From a virus: a stretch of 61,424 nucleotides of DNA. Within the stretch, counting starts at the first letter, position 1, and every line of letters starts with the position of its first letter. The translations under genes were made by a program, and so were the position numbers. Under the pieces are notes generated by a model. It made no database searches and was not told the origin of the DNA. It was given only the letters and a program-made list of their open reading frames with translations. The stretch spans positions 1-61,424 of IMG/VR virus record IMGVR_UViG_3300028840_003815, one strand, 5' to 3'. This document shows positions 8,471 to 15,242 of the stretch, one piece after another.

Positions 8471-8969
8471 TTTTCACCTCCTTTTCAGATAAAAGCCATT
8501 CATAAAAATTCTTAACAGCTTGAGATATATCATTATCAATTCTGGCATAATAATCATACTCATAATTTAGAGTACATTCATCAGCCGGAACCCCTGTTTC
8601 TATTGCAAAATCAGATTCTATATGGAGAGTATAAACTCTTTCTTTATAATGTTTTTTTATCATATCTATATATTCAGCCTGTCTGATATGACAAAAAATT
8701 ATTGAATCTGAATCTGAAACTGAATCAATTTTTTCACATAAAAGCTTCAGAGGTTTTCTGTTTGTATTCATCCAGGCTATTAATACATTTTGTAATAGTA
8801 GTCTATACTCTGAATCTTTCTCATAATTATATTTGTTGAATAGTTCTTTCACCGGGTCTATTAAAGAAAAATTTATAATTGGAATATCAGAAATTTCTTT
8901 TAAATGTCTAATAAATGTGTCTTTCCCTGCGTTTGCTTTTCCGTTTACAATAATGATAGGGTTACTCAT
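8463..8969 (-). CDS. P-loop kinase, deoxynucleoside monophosphate kinase-like
   Basis: A 168-aa protein whose N-terminus IIIVNGKANAGKDTFI is a Walker A motif of the NMP-kinase type. Later parts (IIFCHIRQAEYIDMIKK, VYTLHIESD) fit the overall layout of phage dNMP kinases related to T4 gp1. It lies near thyX and would act in nucleotide supply; that link is inferred. Length is short for the family but complete. Confidence 0.68.
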   Translation of the reverse strand: MSNPIIIVNGKANAGKDTFIRHLKEISDIPIINFSLIDPVKELFNKYNYEKDSEYRLLLQNVLIAWMNTNRKPLKLLCEKIDSVSDSDSIIFCHIRQAEYIDMIKKHYKERVYTLHIESDFAIETGVPADECTLNYEYDYYARIDNDISQAVKNFYEWLLSEKEVKSV

Positions 8970-8981
8970 AAACTCCTTTAT

Positions 8982-9014
8982 ATGAGGCTCTAAAACGCTG
9001 TGTTAGAGCCTCAT
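8982..9014 (-). other. Intergenic hairpin
   Basis: Arms ATGAGGCTCTAA and TTAGAGCCTCAT form a perfect 12-bp stem with a nine-base loop, located after the gene at 9048 and before the kinase gene. There is no T-run typical of a terminator. A sister hairpin with the same arms lies at 9387-9429. Confidence 0.6.
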
Positions 9015-9047
9015 TATTCAATGTTCTGTTAAATAATAATGTTTTTC

Positions 9048-9374
9048 TTAACAGTAGATAGTTTCAAGAAAAAACACTATATCCATATAATTGATACGGA
9101 TTCCCAAATGACGAAATTCTGACATAAATTCAATTACATTATTGTTAATCTCAGCTAAGTTAGCTCCTGGAATTATAAAATAATAAACAAAATTTCCATT
9201 TTCTTTTTTAGAAAATGATTCAAATTTGTTTTCAAATGGCAATTCATACAAACATAAGTCAGGATTGTCTTCCCATTCTTTTTTTGTAAAATGATTATTT
9301 GCAATCAATTCTTGAACAAGGGCATCAGTAAGCAAAAGTCCTACGCCAGAATATATTGTTATTGGCATATCCAT
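9048..9374 (-). CDS. Unknown small protein
   Basis: A 108-aa protein with no recognised domain. It is acidic and mixed alpha/beta (ITIYSGVGLLLTDALVQELI, FVYYFIIPGANLAEINN). It is bracketed by two copies of the same intergenic hairpin and the same ribosome-site leader, as if it entered as a cassette by recombination between copies. Confidence 0.6.
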   Translation of the reverse strand: MDMPITIYSGVGLLLTDALVQELIANNHFTKKEWEDNPDLCLYELPFENKFESFSKKENGNFVYYFIIPGANLAEINNNVIEFMSEFRHLGIRINYMDIVFFLETIYC

Positions 9375-9386
9375 AAACTCCTTTAT

Positions 9387-9429
9387 ATGAGGCTCTCAGG
9401 CTGTATAACACAGCGCTTTAGAGCCTCAT
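9387..9429 (-). other. Intergenic hairpin, second copy
   Basis: Outer arms ATGAGGCTCT and AGAGCCTCAT enclose an inner stem GCTGT/ACAGC. The outer arms and flanking AAACTCCTTTAT leader match 8982-9014; loops differ, so the paired structure rather than the loop is conserved. Confidence 0.6.
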
Positions 9430-9441
9430 TGTTGAAGGTTC

Positions 9442-10056
9442 TTAAAGAACAAGTCCTATATCATCAAATATTACAGGGTATTTGTCTTTCAAATTATGCA
9501 ACAATTGAATCATAAGCTCTCTGATTTGCGGGTGTGCAGCTTTCGATGTTCTCAGACTTAAAATATGTCTCAATTCCCTGATGTTTGCAGTCATAACAAT
9601 CACGGTTTTAAGGCTGTTAGGTAACACACTTCTGGCTTGTTCCGGCTTGGCTCCTTTTGCAAGGAGTTGTACATACATCATTTCTGCATAATTCATTGCA
9701 GTTTCCCAATTCATCATTTCCAGTGATGAATTTTTCCAGAATACCGGCCTGATGACTGCAATGCCATTTTTATACATGCAGTATCTTGTGCTTTCCTGAC
9801 TGTACGAAGCAAGGCGATGTCTTACAAGTTCATGCGATACTCCCCTATCCGTAATGAACTTTATGGTAAAGTTCATATGTTCAATCACGCTGTGATGCCC
9901 TGATTTTATAATTTTCTTTACAAATCCGGCTGCTGAATCAGCGGTTATTTTCCCCTCGCTTTGATAGCATGTTCTGCCTGCCAGTTCGATATTCTTTAAA
10001 ATAGTCTCACCATCCGGTGAGAATAAAATCTCATGAGACTGGTCAATTATCTTCAT
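9442..10056 (-). CDS. thyX: Flavin-dependent thymidylate synthase
   Basis: A 204-aa protein containing the ThyX signature: ELVRHRLASYSQESTRY at about residues 75-92 (RHRxxSxxxxSxRY). It also has HHSVIEHMNFTIKF near 54-67 and a C-terminal LRTSKAAHPQIRELM segment. ThyX methylates dUMP to dTMP using methylene-tetrahydrofolate and FAD/NADPH. Usual length is 200-250 aa, so it is full length. With the dNMP-kinase-like gene and the dCTP deaminase at 39.6 kb, it supplies dTTP for phage DNA. Confidence 0.95.
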   Translation of the reverse strand: MKIIDQSHEILFSPDGETILKNIELAGRTCYQSEGKITADSAAGFVKKIIKSGHHSVIEHMNFTIKFITDRGVSHELVRHRLASYSQESTRYCMYKNGIAVIRPVFWKNSSLEMMNWETAMNYAEMMYVQLLAKGAKPEQARSVLPNSLKTVIVMTANIRELRHILSLRTSKAAHPQIRELMIQLLHNLKDKYPVIFDDIGLVL

Positions 10057-10135
10057 TTATACCTCCTGTTCCATTTTTCTCCGATGTCATTTTAAGCGCC
10101 GTCAAACGCATCATGTGAACAATTTAATCCCATGA

Positions 10136-10330
10136 TTATTCCTTTACAGCTTCAAAATCAGGACATTTAGCTGCGGCCTGAACGATTGTTCTGTATTCTC
10201 TTTCATCACAATCATTAGTAATTCCCCAATGGGTTTTAACGCAGCCTTCATCATAAAAGCCACTGTCGTTATCATCACAAATGCCAGAATAAAAAAACCA
10301 GTGTTTGCAAAATATACAAATCTTTCCCAT
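10136..10330 (-). CDS. Cysteine-rich small protein
   Basis: A 64-aa protein with six cysteines: CIFCKHW, SGICDDN, GCVKTHWG, NDCDE and KCPDFE. The spacing suggests a metal-binding knuckle or a disulfide-rich fold. It is located between thyX and another small gene of the same strand. Function unknown. Confidence 0.6.
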   Translation of the reverse strand: MGKICIFCKHWFFYSGICDDNDSGFYDEGCVKTHWGITNDCDEREYRTIVQAAAKCPDFEAVKE

Positions 10331-10344
10331 AATTACCTCGCTTT

Positions 10345-10366
10345 CTGCCGGGCGTGAACCCGGCAG
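10345..10366 (-). other. Intergenic hairpin
   Basis: CTGCCGGG and CCCGGCAG form an 8-bp stem with a six-base loop between two minus-strand genes. No U-run follows on the minus strand, so it is more likely a processing or stability hairpin than a strong terminator. Confidence 0.5.
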
Positions 10367-10372
10367 AATTGA

Positions 10373-10567
10373 TTATTCGGTTGGGGTTACAAATCTTAAT
10401 CGACTTGGGTCGATTTCTTCCACATCGCCATTTTGACGCTCAATAGCAGCTACAAGCGAATACCCGTCTCCATTTGAATCTACACCGATAATAAGCACGT
10501 TTACAATCCCCAAAGGTTCCCCAATTTTTCTGAAATCTTTGTATAAATAAGCTTTTCTGTTAATCAT
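10373..10567 (-). CDS. Small unknown beta-rich protein
   Basis: A 64-aa protein with a strong AAGGAGAAAAA ribosome site. Sequence (YKDFRKIGEPLGIVNVLIIG, then EEIDPSRLRFVTPTE) suggests a small beta barrel. Function unknown. Confidence 0.6.
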   Translation of the reverse strand: MINRKAYLYKDFRKIGEPLGIVNVLIIGVDSNGDGYSLVAAIERQNGDVEEIDPSRLRFVTPTE

Positions 10568-10587
10568 GTTTTTCTCCTTGTAATTGA

Positions 10588-10929
10588 TTAATATTCTGGA
10601 ATCCAGAATAACTCTACCCTTAAACTTTTTAACTCAACTTTACACTTGAGATTGAGTCTTAAAGCTGGACATTTTCTTTTAGCCGGAACTGTACAATCTT
10701 TTGCTAAATACTGCAAATCCTCTATTAATTGTTTACCTTTTTTTAAATTTGAAATACTGTAAACATAGCTATCCGGCTGTTCAAAGCGGATTTCAACTCC
10801 GCCGTTAATATAAGTTCTGTTATCTTCTTTATAGAAGCCTTTCTTAGCTGCCTTGATTCCGTCCGCCAGCCATTCTTTTTCCAGTTTAAGAAAAAGATAC
10901 TTATCTTTATTTGAGAATGTTTTTACCAT
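10588..10929 (-). CDS. Small unknown basic protein
   Basis: A 113-aa protein. The start at 10929 is chosen because AGAGAGAAAA lies before it; a longer reading to 10995 would run through the promoter. The sequence is Lys-rich (DKYLFLKLEKEWLADGIKAA, RLNLKCKVELKSLRVELFW). It is the first gene after a member of the repeated promoter family. Function unknown. Confidence 0.62.
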   Translation of the reverse strand: MVKTFSNKDKYLFLKLEKEWLADGIKAAKKGFYKEDNRTYINGGVEIRFEQPDSYVYSISNLKKGKQLIEDLQYLAKDCTVPAKRKCPALRLNLKCKVELKSLRVELFWIPEY

Positions 10930-10945
10930 TTGATTTTCTCTCTTT

Positions 10946-10995
10946 GAATTGGTTAATGTTGATTTCTTTTTACAGAATTTATATTTGATTGTCAA
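10946..10995 (-). promoter_or_regulatory. Repeated early promoter unit (copy 1)
   Basis: On the minus strand TTGACA is followed after 17 bp by TAAAAA and then, near the expected transcript start, by the shared element CATTAACCAATTC (10946-10958) just upstream of the ribosome site. Six further copies are listed below. Confidence 0.65.
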
Positions 10996-11034
10996 GAAAA
11001 TAATTATAAATTTATAATTTATTTTTTTCTTGAC
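10991..11034. repeat. A+T palindrome between divergent promoters (copy 1)
   Basis: GTCAAGAAAATAATT and its near inverse ending in TTTCTTGAC flank TTATAAATTTATAA. The outer ends coincide with the -35 boxes of the two divergent promoters. Related copies lie at 20367-20407 and 22423-22457. An operator or UP-element role is inferred. Confidence 0.5.
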
Positions 11035-11059
11035 ATGGAATAGATATATATTCTATATT
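11030..11059 (+). promoter_or_regulatory. Promoter for the small plus-strand operon
   Basis: TTGACA, 18 bp, then TATATT, followed by AAAGGAGG and the ATG at 11085. Confidence 0.65.
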
Positions 11060-11084
11060 CAATAAATAGAAAGGAGGCAGCAAC

Positions 11085-11282
11085 ATGACAGCAGGAACAA
11101 TTAGAGAACTTGCGGAAGCCACTGGAAGATTCCCCGCATGGCTGTATAAAATCATGCCTGAGCTACTTGAGGCAGGCATAGTTGAAGAAAAAGGAATACG
11201 CACAAAATATATTCCTGATATGGAACAGGCTATTGATTATATTAATAGCAGAAAAGAAACGAGGGGAAGGCCGAAACAATGA
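11085..11282 (+). CDS. Small winged-helix-like DNA-binding protein
   Basis: A 65-aa protein with a ribosome site GGAGGCAGCAAC. The layout TIRELAEATGRFPAWLYKIM then LLEAGIVEEKGIRTKYIPD fits a short winged helix-turn-helix, ending in a basic RKETRGRPKQ tail. It is the first gene of a four-gene operon with three related small proteins. It may regulate the divergent promoter pair; this is inference. Confidence 0.6.
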   Translation: MTAGTIRELAEATGRFPAWLYKIMPELLEAGIVEEKGIRTKYIPDMEQAIDYINSRKETRGRPKQ

Positions 11283-11443
11283 GAAAAACTTATATAGTAA
11301 CATATAAGATAATAGTGAAAGCAGAGAATGAGGCCGAAGCGGTCTATTTCGCTGGAATTAATCCAATTCATAATGATGTTAAAGATTTAATCATTGAGAA
11401 AAAACTTGATGTAAAAGTATACATTAAAGATACATCAACATAA
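11279..11443 (+). CDS. Small repeat-family protein (54 aa), member 1
   Basis: The ATG overlaps the previous stop (ATGA). The protein reads RKTYIVTYKIIVKAENEAEA then VYFAGINP, with a strand-then-helix layout. The next two genes encode clear relatives that share the core (V)KAENEA(D/E)A and GI(N/T). The presence of three tandem relatives argues that this short gene is real. Function unknown. Confidence 0.62.
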   Translation: MRKTYIVTYKIIVKAENEAEAVYFAGINPIHNDVKDLIIEKKLDVKVYIKDTST

Positions 11444-11459
11444 GAGAAGGGGCAAAATA

Positions 11460-11645
11460 ATGAGTAAAGTTTACAAAGTAGTATACGCAGCCTTTGTAAA
11501 GGCAGAGAATGAAGCTGACGCATTAATTTTCACTGGAATTAATCAACAAAAAACTGGGTCTATTATAAAGGATGTTATTGAGATTAAAGAAGTTAATCTT
11601 GAGGAGGAGTTGAAAAATGCCCAAAAGCAAATTATACAAAGTTGA
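11460..11645 (+). CDS. Small repeat-family protein, member 2
   Basis: A 61-aa protein with GAGAAGGGGC before the ATG. KVYKVVYAAFVKAENEADAL and IFTGINQ align with the previous and next genes. Its end overlaps the next start by about 30 bases. Function unknown. Confidence 0.62.
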   Translation: MSKVYKVVYAAFVKAENEADALIFTGINQQKTGSIIKDVIEIKEVNLEEELKNAQKQIIQS

Positions 11646-11847
11646 AACTTTCACCCTTGTCCAAGCCGCATCTGAACAGGAAGCCAGGATAACTGCTGGC
11701 ATTACAAATGATTATAATGTCGATGAGAGCAAGGTGGTTGAAATCACAAATATTAAGGACATTCCAGGGACATGGAGCATTACAGATATTCCTTATCATA
11801 TGCCTGATGATAAAGATATGACAATATCAGATATTTTAAAGAGCTAA
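11617..11847 (+). CDS. Small repeat-family protein, member 3
   Basis: A 76-aa protein with a GAGGAGTTGAAAA ribosome site inside the previous gene. KLYKVETFTLVQAASEQEAR and ITAGITND keep the family pattern; the C-terminal 30 residues are unique (SITDIPYHMPDDKDM). It is the last gene before a clear terminator. Function unknown. Confidence 0.62.
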   Translation: MPKSKLYKVETFTLVQAASEQEARITAGITNDYNVDESKVVEITNIKDIPGTWSITDIPYHMPDDKDMTISDILKS

Positions 11848-11853
11848 ATAAAT

Positions 11854-11882
11854 AGCCGGGTATTATTACCCGGCCTTTTTTA
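11854..11882. terminator. Bidirectional terminator
   Basis: GCCGGGTA and TACCCGGC form an 8-bp stem with a four-base loop, followed by a T-run on the plus strand and preceded by A-rich sequence. It serves the small plus operon and the convergent PAS-protein gene. Confidence 0.75.
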
Positions 11883-12566
11883 TTTGTTACAAATGCAATC
11901 TTTATTAATAGCAAAAACCAAAACTCCATCCTTGAATTTTTTCTTTACTTTTACTATCTTAAATTTATATCCGTTTATATCTCTTATATTTTCTGTTACT
12001 ATTTCAATTTTGCCATTTTCTATAATTTCTATATCTGATTTGTGATAAGTATCCTTTTTTTCCCAGGGGACTGACAAAACATCTTTTCCGATTATTTCCT
12101 GTGGCTCATAGCCAAGCAAGCCCGCAAAAGCCCTGTTTACAACTTTATATACACCATTTTTATCTTTTACAGCAAGGTAACAAGGTATTGAATCAATTAA
12201 GGATAGCATATAATGCTGCTGCTGATACAATTCATCTGTTAATTGTTCTCGTTGTGCTGTTTCAATTGCTAATATTTTAAGTATTTTACACATTTCTGCG
12301 TAATGATTCTCTAAATTTTTAGAGGCTTTTTCTACATCTGGAGCGATGGAAATTTTTTCTACTTGATAAAGATATTTACCTAAAAAAATAAAAACAATAA
12401 CACTTGATACAAGTAGAAATAATGATATGAAGATATGTCTATCAGGGAAAAAATGTTCCCAAACAACTATAAAACCGGATGACAACATAAAGTAATTTAT
12501 AAGAAAAAAAATACTTTTCCTTATCTTTTTGGGTATTCTATAAAATGATAATAAAATTTTTTTCAT
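11880..12566 (-). CDS. Membrane-anchored PAS-domain protein
   Basis: A 228-aa protein with two N-terminal membrane spans (IFFLINYFMLSSGFIVVW near 19-36; IFISLFLLVSSVIVFIFLG near 46-64). A helical linker (about 75-120) leads to a PAS fold: SLIDSIPCYLAVKDKNGVYK, VNRAFAGLLGYEPQEIIGKD, then a beta tail. No kinase, GGDEF or methyl-accepting output domain follows. PAS domains sense small molecules, redox or light, or mediate dimerisation; such a bare sensor on a phage is unusual. It is next to the XhlA-like membrane protein, with overlapping ends, so a link to lysis timing or to host signalling is possible but inferred. Confidence 0.8.
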   Translation of the reverse strand: MKKILLSFYRIPKKIRKSIFFLINYFMLSSGFIVVWEHFFPDRHIFISLFLLVSSVIVFIFLGKYLYQVEKISIAPDVEKASKNLENHYAEMCKILKILAIETAQREQLTDELYQQQHYMLSLIDSIPCYLAVKDKNGVYKVVNRAFAGLLGYEPQEIIGKDVLSVPWEKKDTYHKSDIEIIENGKIEIVTENIRDINGYKFKIVKVKKKFKDGVLVFAINKDCICNK

Positions 12567-12817
12567 TTTTTAAAATTACCCCCACTTAAAAGATATATCA
12601 CTCCTGCCGCGATGCCAGTCCACAGGATTTTAAATAACAAATCTAACCCAGGCCGGGTAGCAGCATTACTTAACTCAAGAACTTTTATTCTTGCTTTTAA
12701 ATCTTTTATTTCTTCATTGCAAGATTCTTCATGTTTGGAAAATAATTCTCTTATATGTTTTTGTTCTTTACTACTTAATTCAAGCAGTAAAGCTATTTGC
12801 TTTTCAATTTCCTGCAT
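12563..12817 (-). CDS. XhlA/holin-like small membrane protein
   Basis: An 84-aa protein with a charged coiled-coil N-terminus (residues of about 1-50, IKDLKARIKVLELSNAAT) and one C-terminal membrane span (LLFKILWTGIAAGVIYLLSG). This is the layout of XhlA-type phage holin helpers. Ends overlap both neighbours (ATGA with the PAS gene). The lysis role is inferred; the amidase is 11 kb away on the same strand. Confidence 0.62.
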   Translation of the reverse strand: MQEIEKQIALLLELSSKEQKHIRELFSKHEESCNEEIKDLKARIKVLELSNAATRPGLDLLFKILWTGIAAGVIYLLSGGNFKK

Positions 12818-13230
12818 GTTTTCCAGTTCCGCTTAATTTCTGAAATTAATAGCGTATCTCTGACACTTCCCCAATAAAAAAACCATTCTCCGCACTTTTT
12901 TAATGGCTTCAAATATGGGTCAATCTTTTTTTTATCATCTCTTTTTTTCCCTAACTGCCAGTCATTTTTCATTCTGTTTATTACTGCAAACTCGTGGCGT
13001 TCATCAGCCGTGAATGGAGCCAAATCTGTATTTATTACATGCTGAAACCAAGTCAAATGCTCCCATTGAAGTTCCGGTGCTAATTTTTCCCATACAGGCC
13101 ATTCAAAACTATTAAGCTGATATATATCATTTTTTAGCTCGTAATTTAGAGTCCTTGTCTTTTCCCATATATTTGCGACAATAGCTATCAAAATTATCCT
13201 CTCTTTCCAAGTGCCTGAACAGGCACTCAC
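12793..13230 (-). CDS. Unknown protein (145 aa), start uncertain
   Basis: The core (LAPELQWEHLTWFQHVINTD, then DERHEFAVINRMKNDWQLGK) is Trp-rich with a look of RyR-type small domains, but the match is weak. The first Met codon lies 104 bases inside the preceding gene in another frame, an unusually long overlap. A +1 shift at an A6 run (about 13128-13133) would instead join the two readings. Function not recognised. Confidence 0.5.
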   Translation of the reverse strand: MSACSGTWKERIILIAIVANIWEKTRTLNYELKNDIYQLNSFEWPVWEKLAPELQWEHLTWFQHVINTDLAPFTADERHEFAVINRMKNDWQLGKKRDDKKKIDPYLKPLKKCGEWFFYWGSVRDTLLISEIKRNWKTCRKLKSK

Positions 13231-13426
13231 TTGTGCCTTGATAAAAATACAAGTACCCCATTATAATGTAGTTTAAAAGCTTGCTCATGTCTGTAATGCC
13301 TAATGACTTTTGACATTTTTTAAGCAATTCTTTTACTGTCGGCGTAACATGCAATACAAGCCGTTCAGATTTATTTTCGTGTATAGCTTTTTCGGAGTAG
13401 TAAGTAGGCCGTTTTTTTATAGGCAT
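13127..13426 (-). CDS. Ribbon-helix-helix-like small protein
   Basis: A 99-aa basic protein. ENKSERLVLHVTPTVKELLK followed by CQKSLGITDMSKLLNYIIMG has the strand-helix-helix layout of RHH DNA-binding proteins. The reading ends in an A-run followed by TGA. It may be an early regulator; inference from fold only. Confidence 0.6.
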   Translation of the reverse strand: MPIKKRPTYYSEKAIHENKSERLVLHVTPTVKELLKKCQKSLGITDMSKLLNYIIMGYLYFYQGTSECLFRHLEREDNFDSYCRKYMGKDKDSKLRAKK

Positions 13427-13518
13427 TTAGATAATACACTTTTTTAAGATTAATTTATATGTGTCGTTTCAATAATATTAACATATAAAAAACATAATGG
13501 CAATAGGAGATTTTAACA

Positions 13519-14133
13519 ATGGAAACCACAAATAATGAGGAGAAAAAAATGACTGATTCAGGATTTAGCACAAACGATGCAGTACTCTGGGGAGCTATGA
13601 ATAACATGGGGCGTGGCGGATATGGCGGTACTTGGGGAGGCGGCGGATATGGCGGACATGCCCCTTTTGCCAGCCCCGGAAGCAATGCTGTACGGGTCAA
13701 TCGCAATGCGGAAATTGCAAAACTCGGTATTGACAGGATTTCTGACCAAAATGAAGAAACCCGCCGGAATCTTGGCGAAGCTCGTGTAATGGACAATATT
13801 ACAGGAGGCCATAATCGGATTTGCGAAAATCTGAACAACCAGGCTATTGCAAATCGTGATCTTATTTTTCAGCAGGAGCTTCGTACATCTGACAGAATGG
13901 CTGCTATTACTGCTCAAATGAATGATTTCCGTGCTGAGGCTGCAAAATGCTGTTGCGATACAAAGCTTGAAATTTGTAACGTAAAAGCGGAACTGGCAGC
14001 AGAGATCAAAGCTGTTGAGAGCCGGGGTATTGAACGTGATCTGAACCGTGCAGAAAGAGAGCTTCAGACTCAAAAGATTCTGACAACCTGCGGCTGTGGA
14101 TGTGGTGGCGGAGTGCGACCCTGTCCTTCCTGA
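13519..14133 (+). CDS. Gly-rich / coiled-coil / Cys-rich phage protein
   Basis: A 204-aa protein: a Gly-rich N-terminus (GRGGYGGTWGGGGYGGHAPF at about 32-51), a helical centre (about 65-180, RDLIFQQELRTSDRMAAITA), a CCC cluster (AAKCCCDTKLEICN), and a Cys/Gly end (TTCGCGCGGGVRPCPS). Proteins of this odd layout recur in tailed-phage genomes with unknown function, possibly virion or cell-surface related. Two starts are possible: 13519 (AGGAG nine bases away) or 13549 (GAGGAG six to seven bases away). The frame stays open after the TGA stop into the next coding segment. Confidence 0.75.
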   Translation: METTNNEEKKMTDSGFSTNDAVLWGAMNNMGRGGYGGTWGGGGYGGHAPFASPGSNAVRVNRNAEIAKLGIDRISDQNEETRRNLGEARVMDNITGGHNRICENLNNQAIANRDLIFQQELRTSDRMAAITAQMNDFRAEAAKCCCDTKLEICNVKAELAAEIKAVESRGIERDLNRAERELQTQKILTTCGCGCGGGVRPCPS

Positions 14134-14163
14134 AATGGAGGCAACGGCGGGCTGAAAGTAACA

Positions 14164-14403
14164 ATGTGTCATCGACCTGGAACACCGGCAGAGCAGACAA
14201 TTGAAGTCCCTCTCTCTGCTGTTCCAGCACACTTGGCACATGGCGATCATTTCGGGCCATGTAAACCGCCTAAAGCAGAAGCACCAGCACCAGCACCAGC
14301 CGTTGAACCGGTAACGCCGGAAAATGAAGCACCGACACCGGAATCTATACCAGAACCAGAGATAGCACCTACACCTACACCGGAACCTGAGACAATTATT
14401 TAA
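14164..14403 (+). CDS. CHRP-motif domain with Pro-rich tail; possibly read-through extension of previous gene
   Basis: The segment MCHRPGTPAEQTIEVPLSAV then PAHLAHGDHFGPC is a motif seen in secreted or surface bacterial proteins, usually introduced by KVT(I/L)CHRP. Here the preceding in-frame codons spell LKVT, upstream of the ATG and after the TGA of the previous gene. A GGAGG at 14137-14141 is too far from the ATG but well placed for the CTG at 14152. A Pro/Glu/Thr-rich tail follows. So the unit is either a CTG-started gene or the extension of 13519-14133 by UGA read-through or mutation. Confidence 0.6.
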   Translation: MCHRPGTPAEQTIEVPLSAVPAHLAHGDHFGPCKPPKAEAPAPAPAVEPVTPENEAPTPESIPEPEIAPTPTPEPETII

Positions 14404-14412
14404 GACAATAAG

Positions 14413-14443
14413 AAAAGCCGGGAATTATTACCCGGCTTTTCTT
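14413..14443. terminator. Bidirectional terminator
   Basis: AAAAGCCGGG and CCCGGCTTTT form a 10-bp stem around an eight-base loop, with T-rich sequence on the 3' side, between convergent genes. Confidence 0.72.
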
Positions 14444-14459
14444 TAGCTCTTTGATATTA

Positions 14460-14795
14460 TTATAAAAAATCTTTTCTCTTTAACTCTTCTTTAAACTCTG
14501 TAAAAGCTTCAATTTTTATCAAATTTACAGCATTTGTCAACTGGCAAGTTGAATACCTGGCTGGAAGCCTCAATGCTTCCATTGTTTTTGATTCAAGCCA
14601 AGCAATCAACTCATCTTTGTTTTCCAGAGCCTCGGCTTCTTTCCAGAGCTTAACTCTTTCCTCGAATTTTAAGATAAATTGGCAATTTCTGATTGCCAAT
14701 GAAATGTTTATTCTTGAATCTTCAAGAAAGTTTTTCTTATATTCATGGAAAAGTTTCTCCGCTTTTTCTCTCTCTTTGATGATTTCTTTTTGCAT
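14460..14795 (-). CDS. Small helical unknown protein
   Basis: A 111-aa protein starting at the ATG behind AAGGAGAAAAACAC; longer upstream readings overlap the neighbouring gene in another frame. It is helical and charged (REKAEKLFHEYKKNFLEDSR, KLWKEAEALENKDELIAWLE). Function unknown. Confidence 0.62.
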   Translation of the reverse strand: MQKEIIKEREKAEKLFHEYKKNFLEDSRINISLAIRNCQFILKFEERVKLWKEAEALENKDELIAWLESKTMEALRLPARYSTCQLTNAVNLIKIEAFTEFKEELKRKDFL

Positions 14796-14816
14796 GTGTT
14801 TTTCTCCTTGTTGTTT

Positions 14817-14838
14817 AAGCCCGACCGGAGCCGGGCTT
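14817..14838 (-). repeat. Intergenic hairpin repeat, copy A
   Basis: AAGCCCG and CGGGCTT pair around an eight-base loop (ACCGGAGC). Identical copies occur at 19420-19441 and 19897-19918, and variants at 16269-16288 and 19090-19111. All lie between co-directional minus-strand genes, close upstream of a ribosome site. Confidence 0.6.
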
Positions 14839-14847
14839 GGTGATGGA

Positions 14848-15117
14848 TTACTGATTAAAGGATGGAAATGCAGCCTTAAATTGCTTCTCAATATCTTCGT
14901 CAAACTTAATTTCAACGGGGGATACTTCTTGTGATGGCTCCCAAGTATCATAATATCCCTCGTACCAGTCTGCCCCGCACTTAGGACAGGTACACCATTT
15001 TTCCCCTTGATACTCGCCATTGCTTTTGCAACACGTCCAGCAAAAAACATGCCCGCATGTACACTTTTTTTCAGCGTACTCATGATTGTAATTATTTGTA
15101 CAATTTTCTGTATTCAT
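14848..15117 (-). CDS. Zinc-finger small protein
   Basis: An 89-aa protein with seven clustered cysteines and two histidines: KKCTCGHVFCWTCCKSNGEY and WCTCPKCGADW. This resembles a cross-brace or treble-clef metal site. An acidic C-terminus follows. It is the first gene behind promoter copy 2. Target unknown. Confidence 0.65.
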   Translation of the reverse strand: MNTENCTNNYNHEYAEKKCTCGHVFCWTCCKSNGEYQGEKWCTCPKCGADWYEGYYDTWEPSQEVSPVEIKFDEDIEKQFKAAFPSFNQ

Positions 15118-15132
15118 GTTTTTTCTCCTATT

Positions 15133-15182
15133 GAATTGGTTAATGATGAATCCTTTTTATAGGAACTTTGAATCATTGTCAA
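15133..15182 (-). promoter_or_regulatory. Repeated early promoter unit (copy 2)
   Basis: Minus-strand TTGACA, a TATAAAAA region 15-17 bp downstream, then CATTAACCAATTC (15133-15145) and a GGAGAAAAAA ribosome site. Drives the zinc-finger gene at 14848-15117. Confidence 0.68.
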
Positions 15183-15242
15183 TAACTTTTTTCAAAAAAA
15201 TACAAAAAAATCATAAATAACTAAAATATAAAGGATATTTTT

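Noticed and set aside
14131-14133. UGA read as selenocysteine or general UGA recoding
   Set aside because: No stable stem-loop follows at the right distance for a bacterial SECIS, and UGA ends many genes here in ATGA overlaps.
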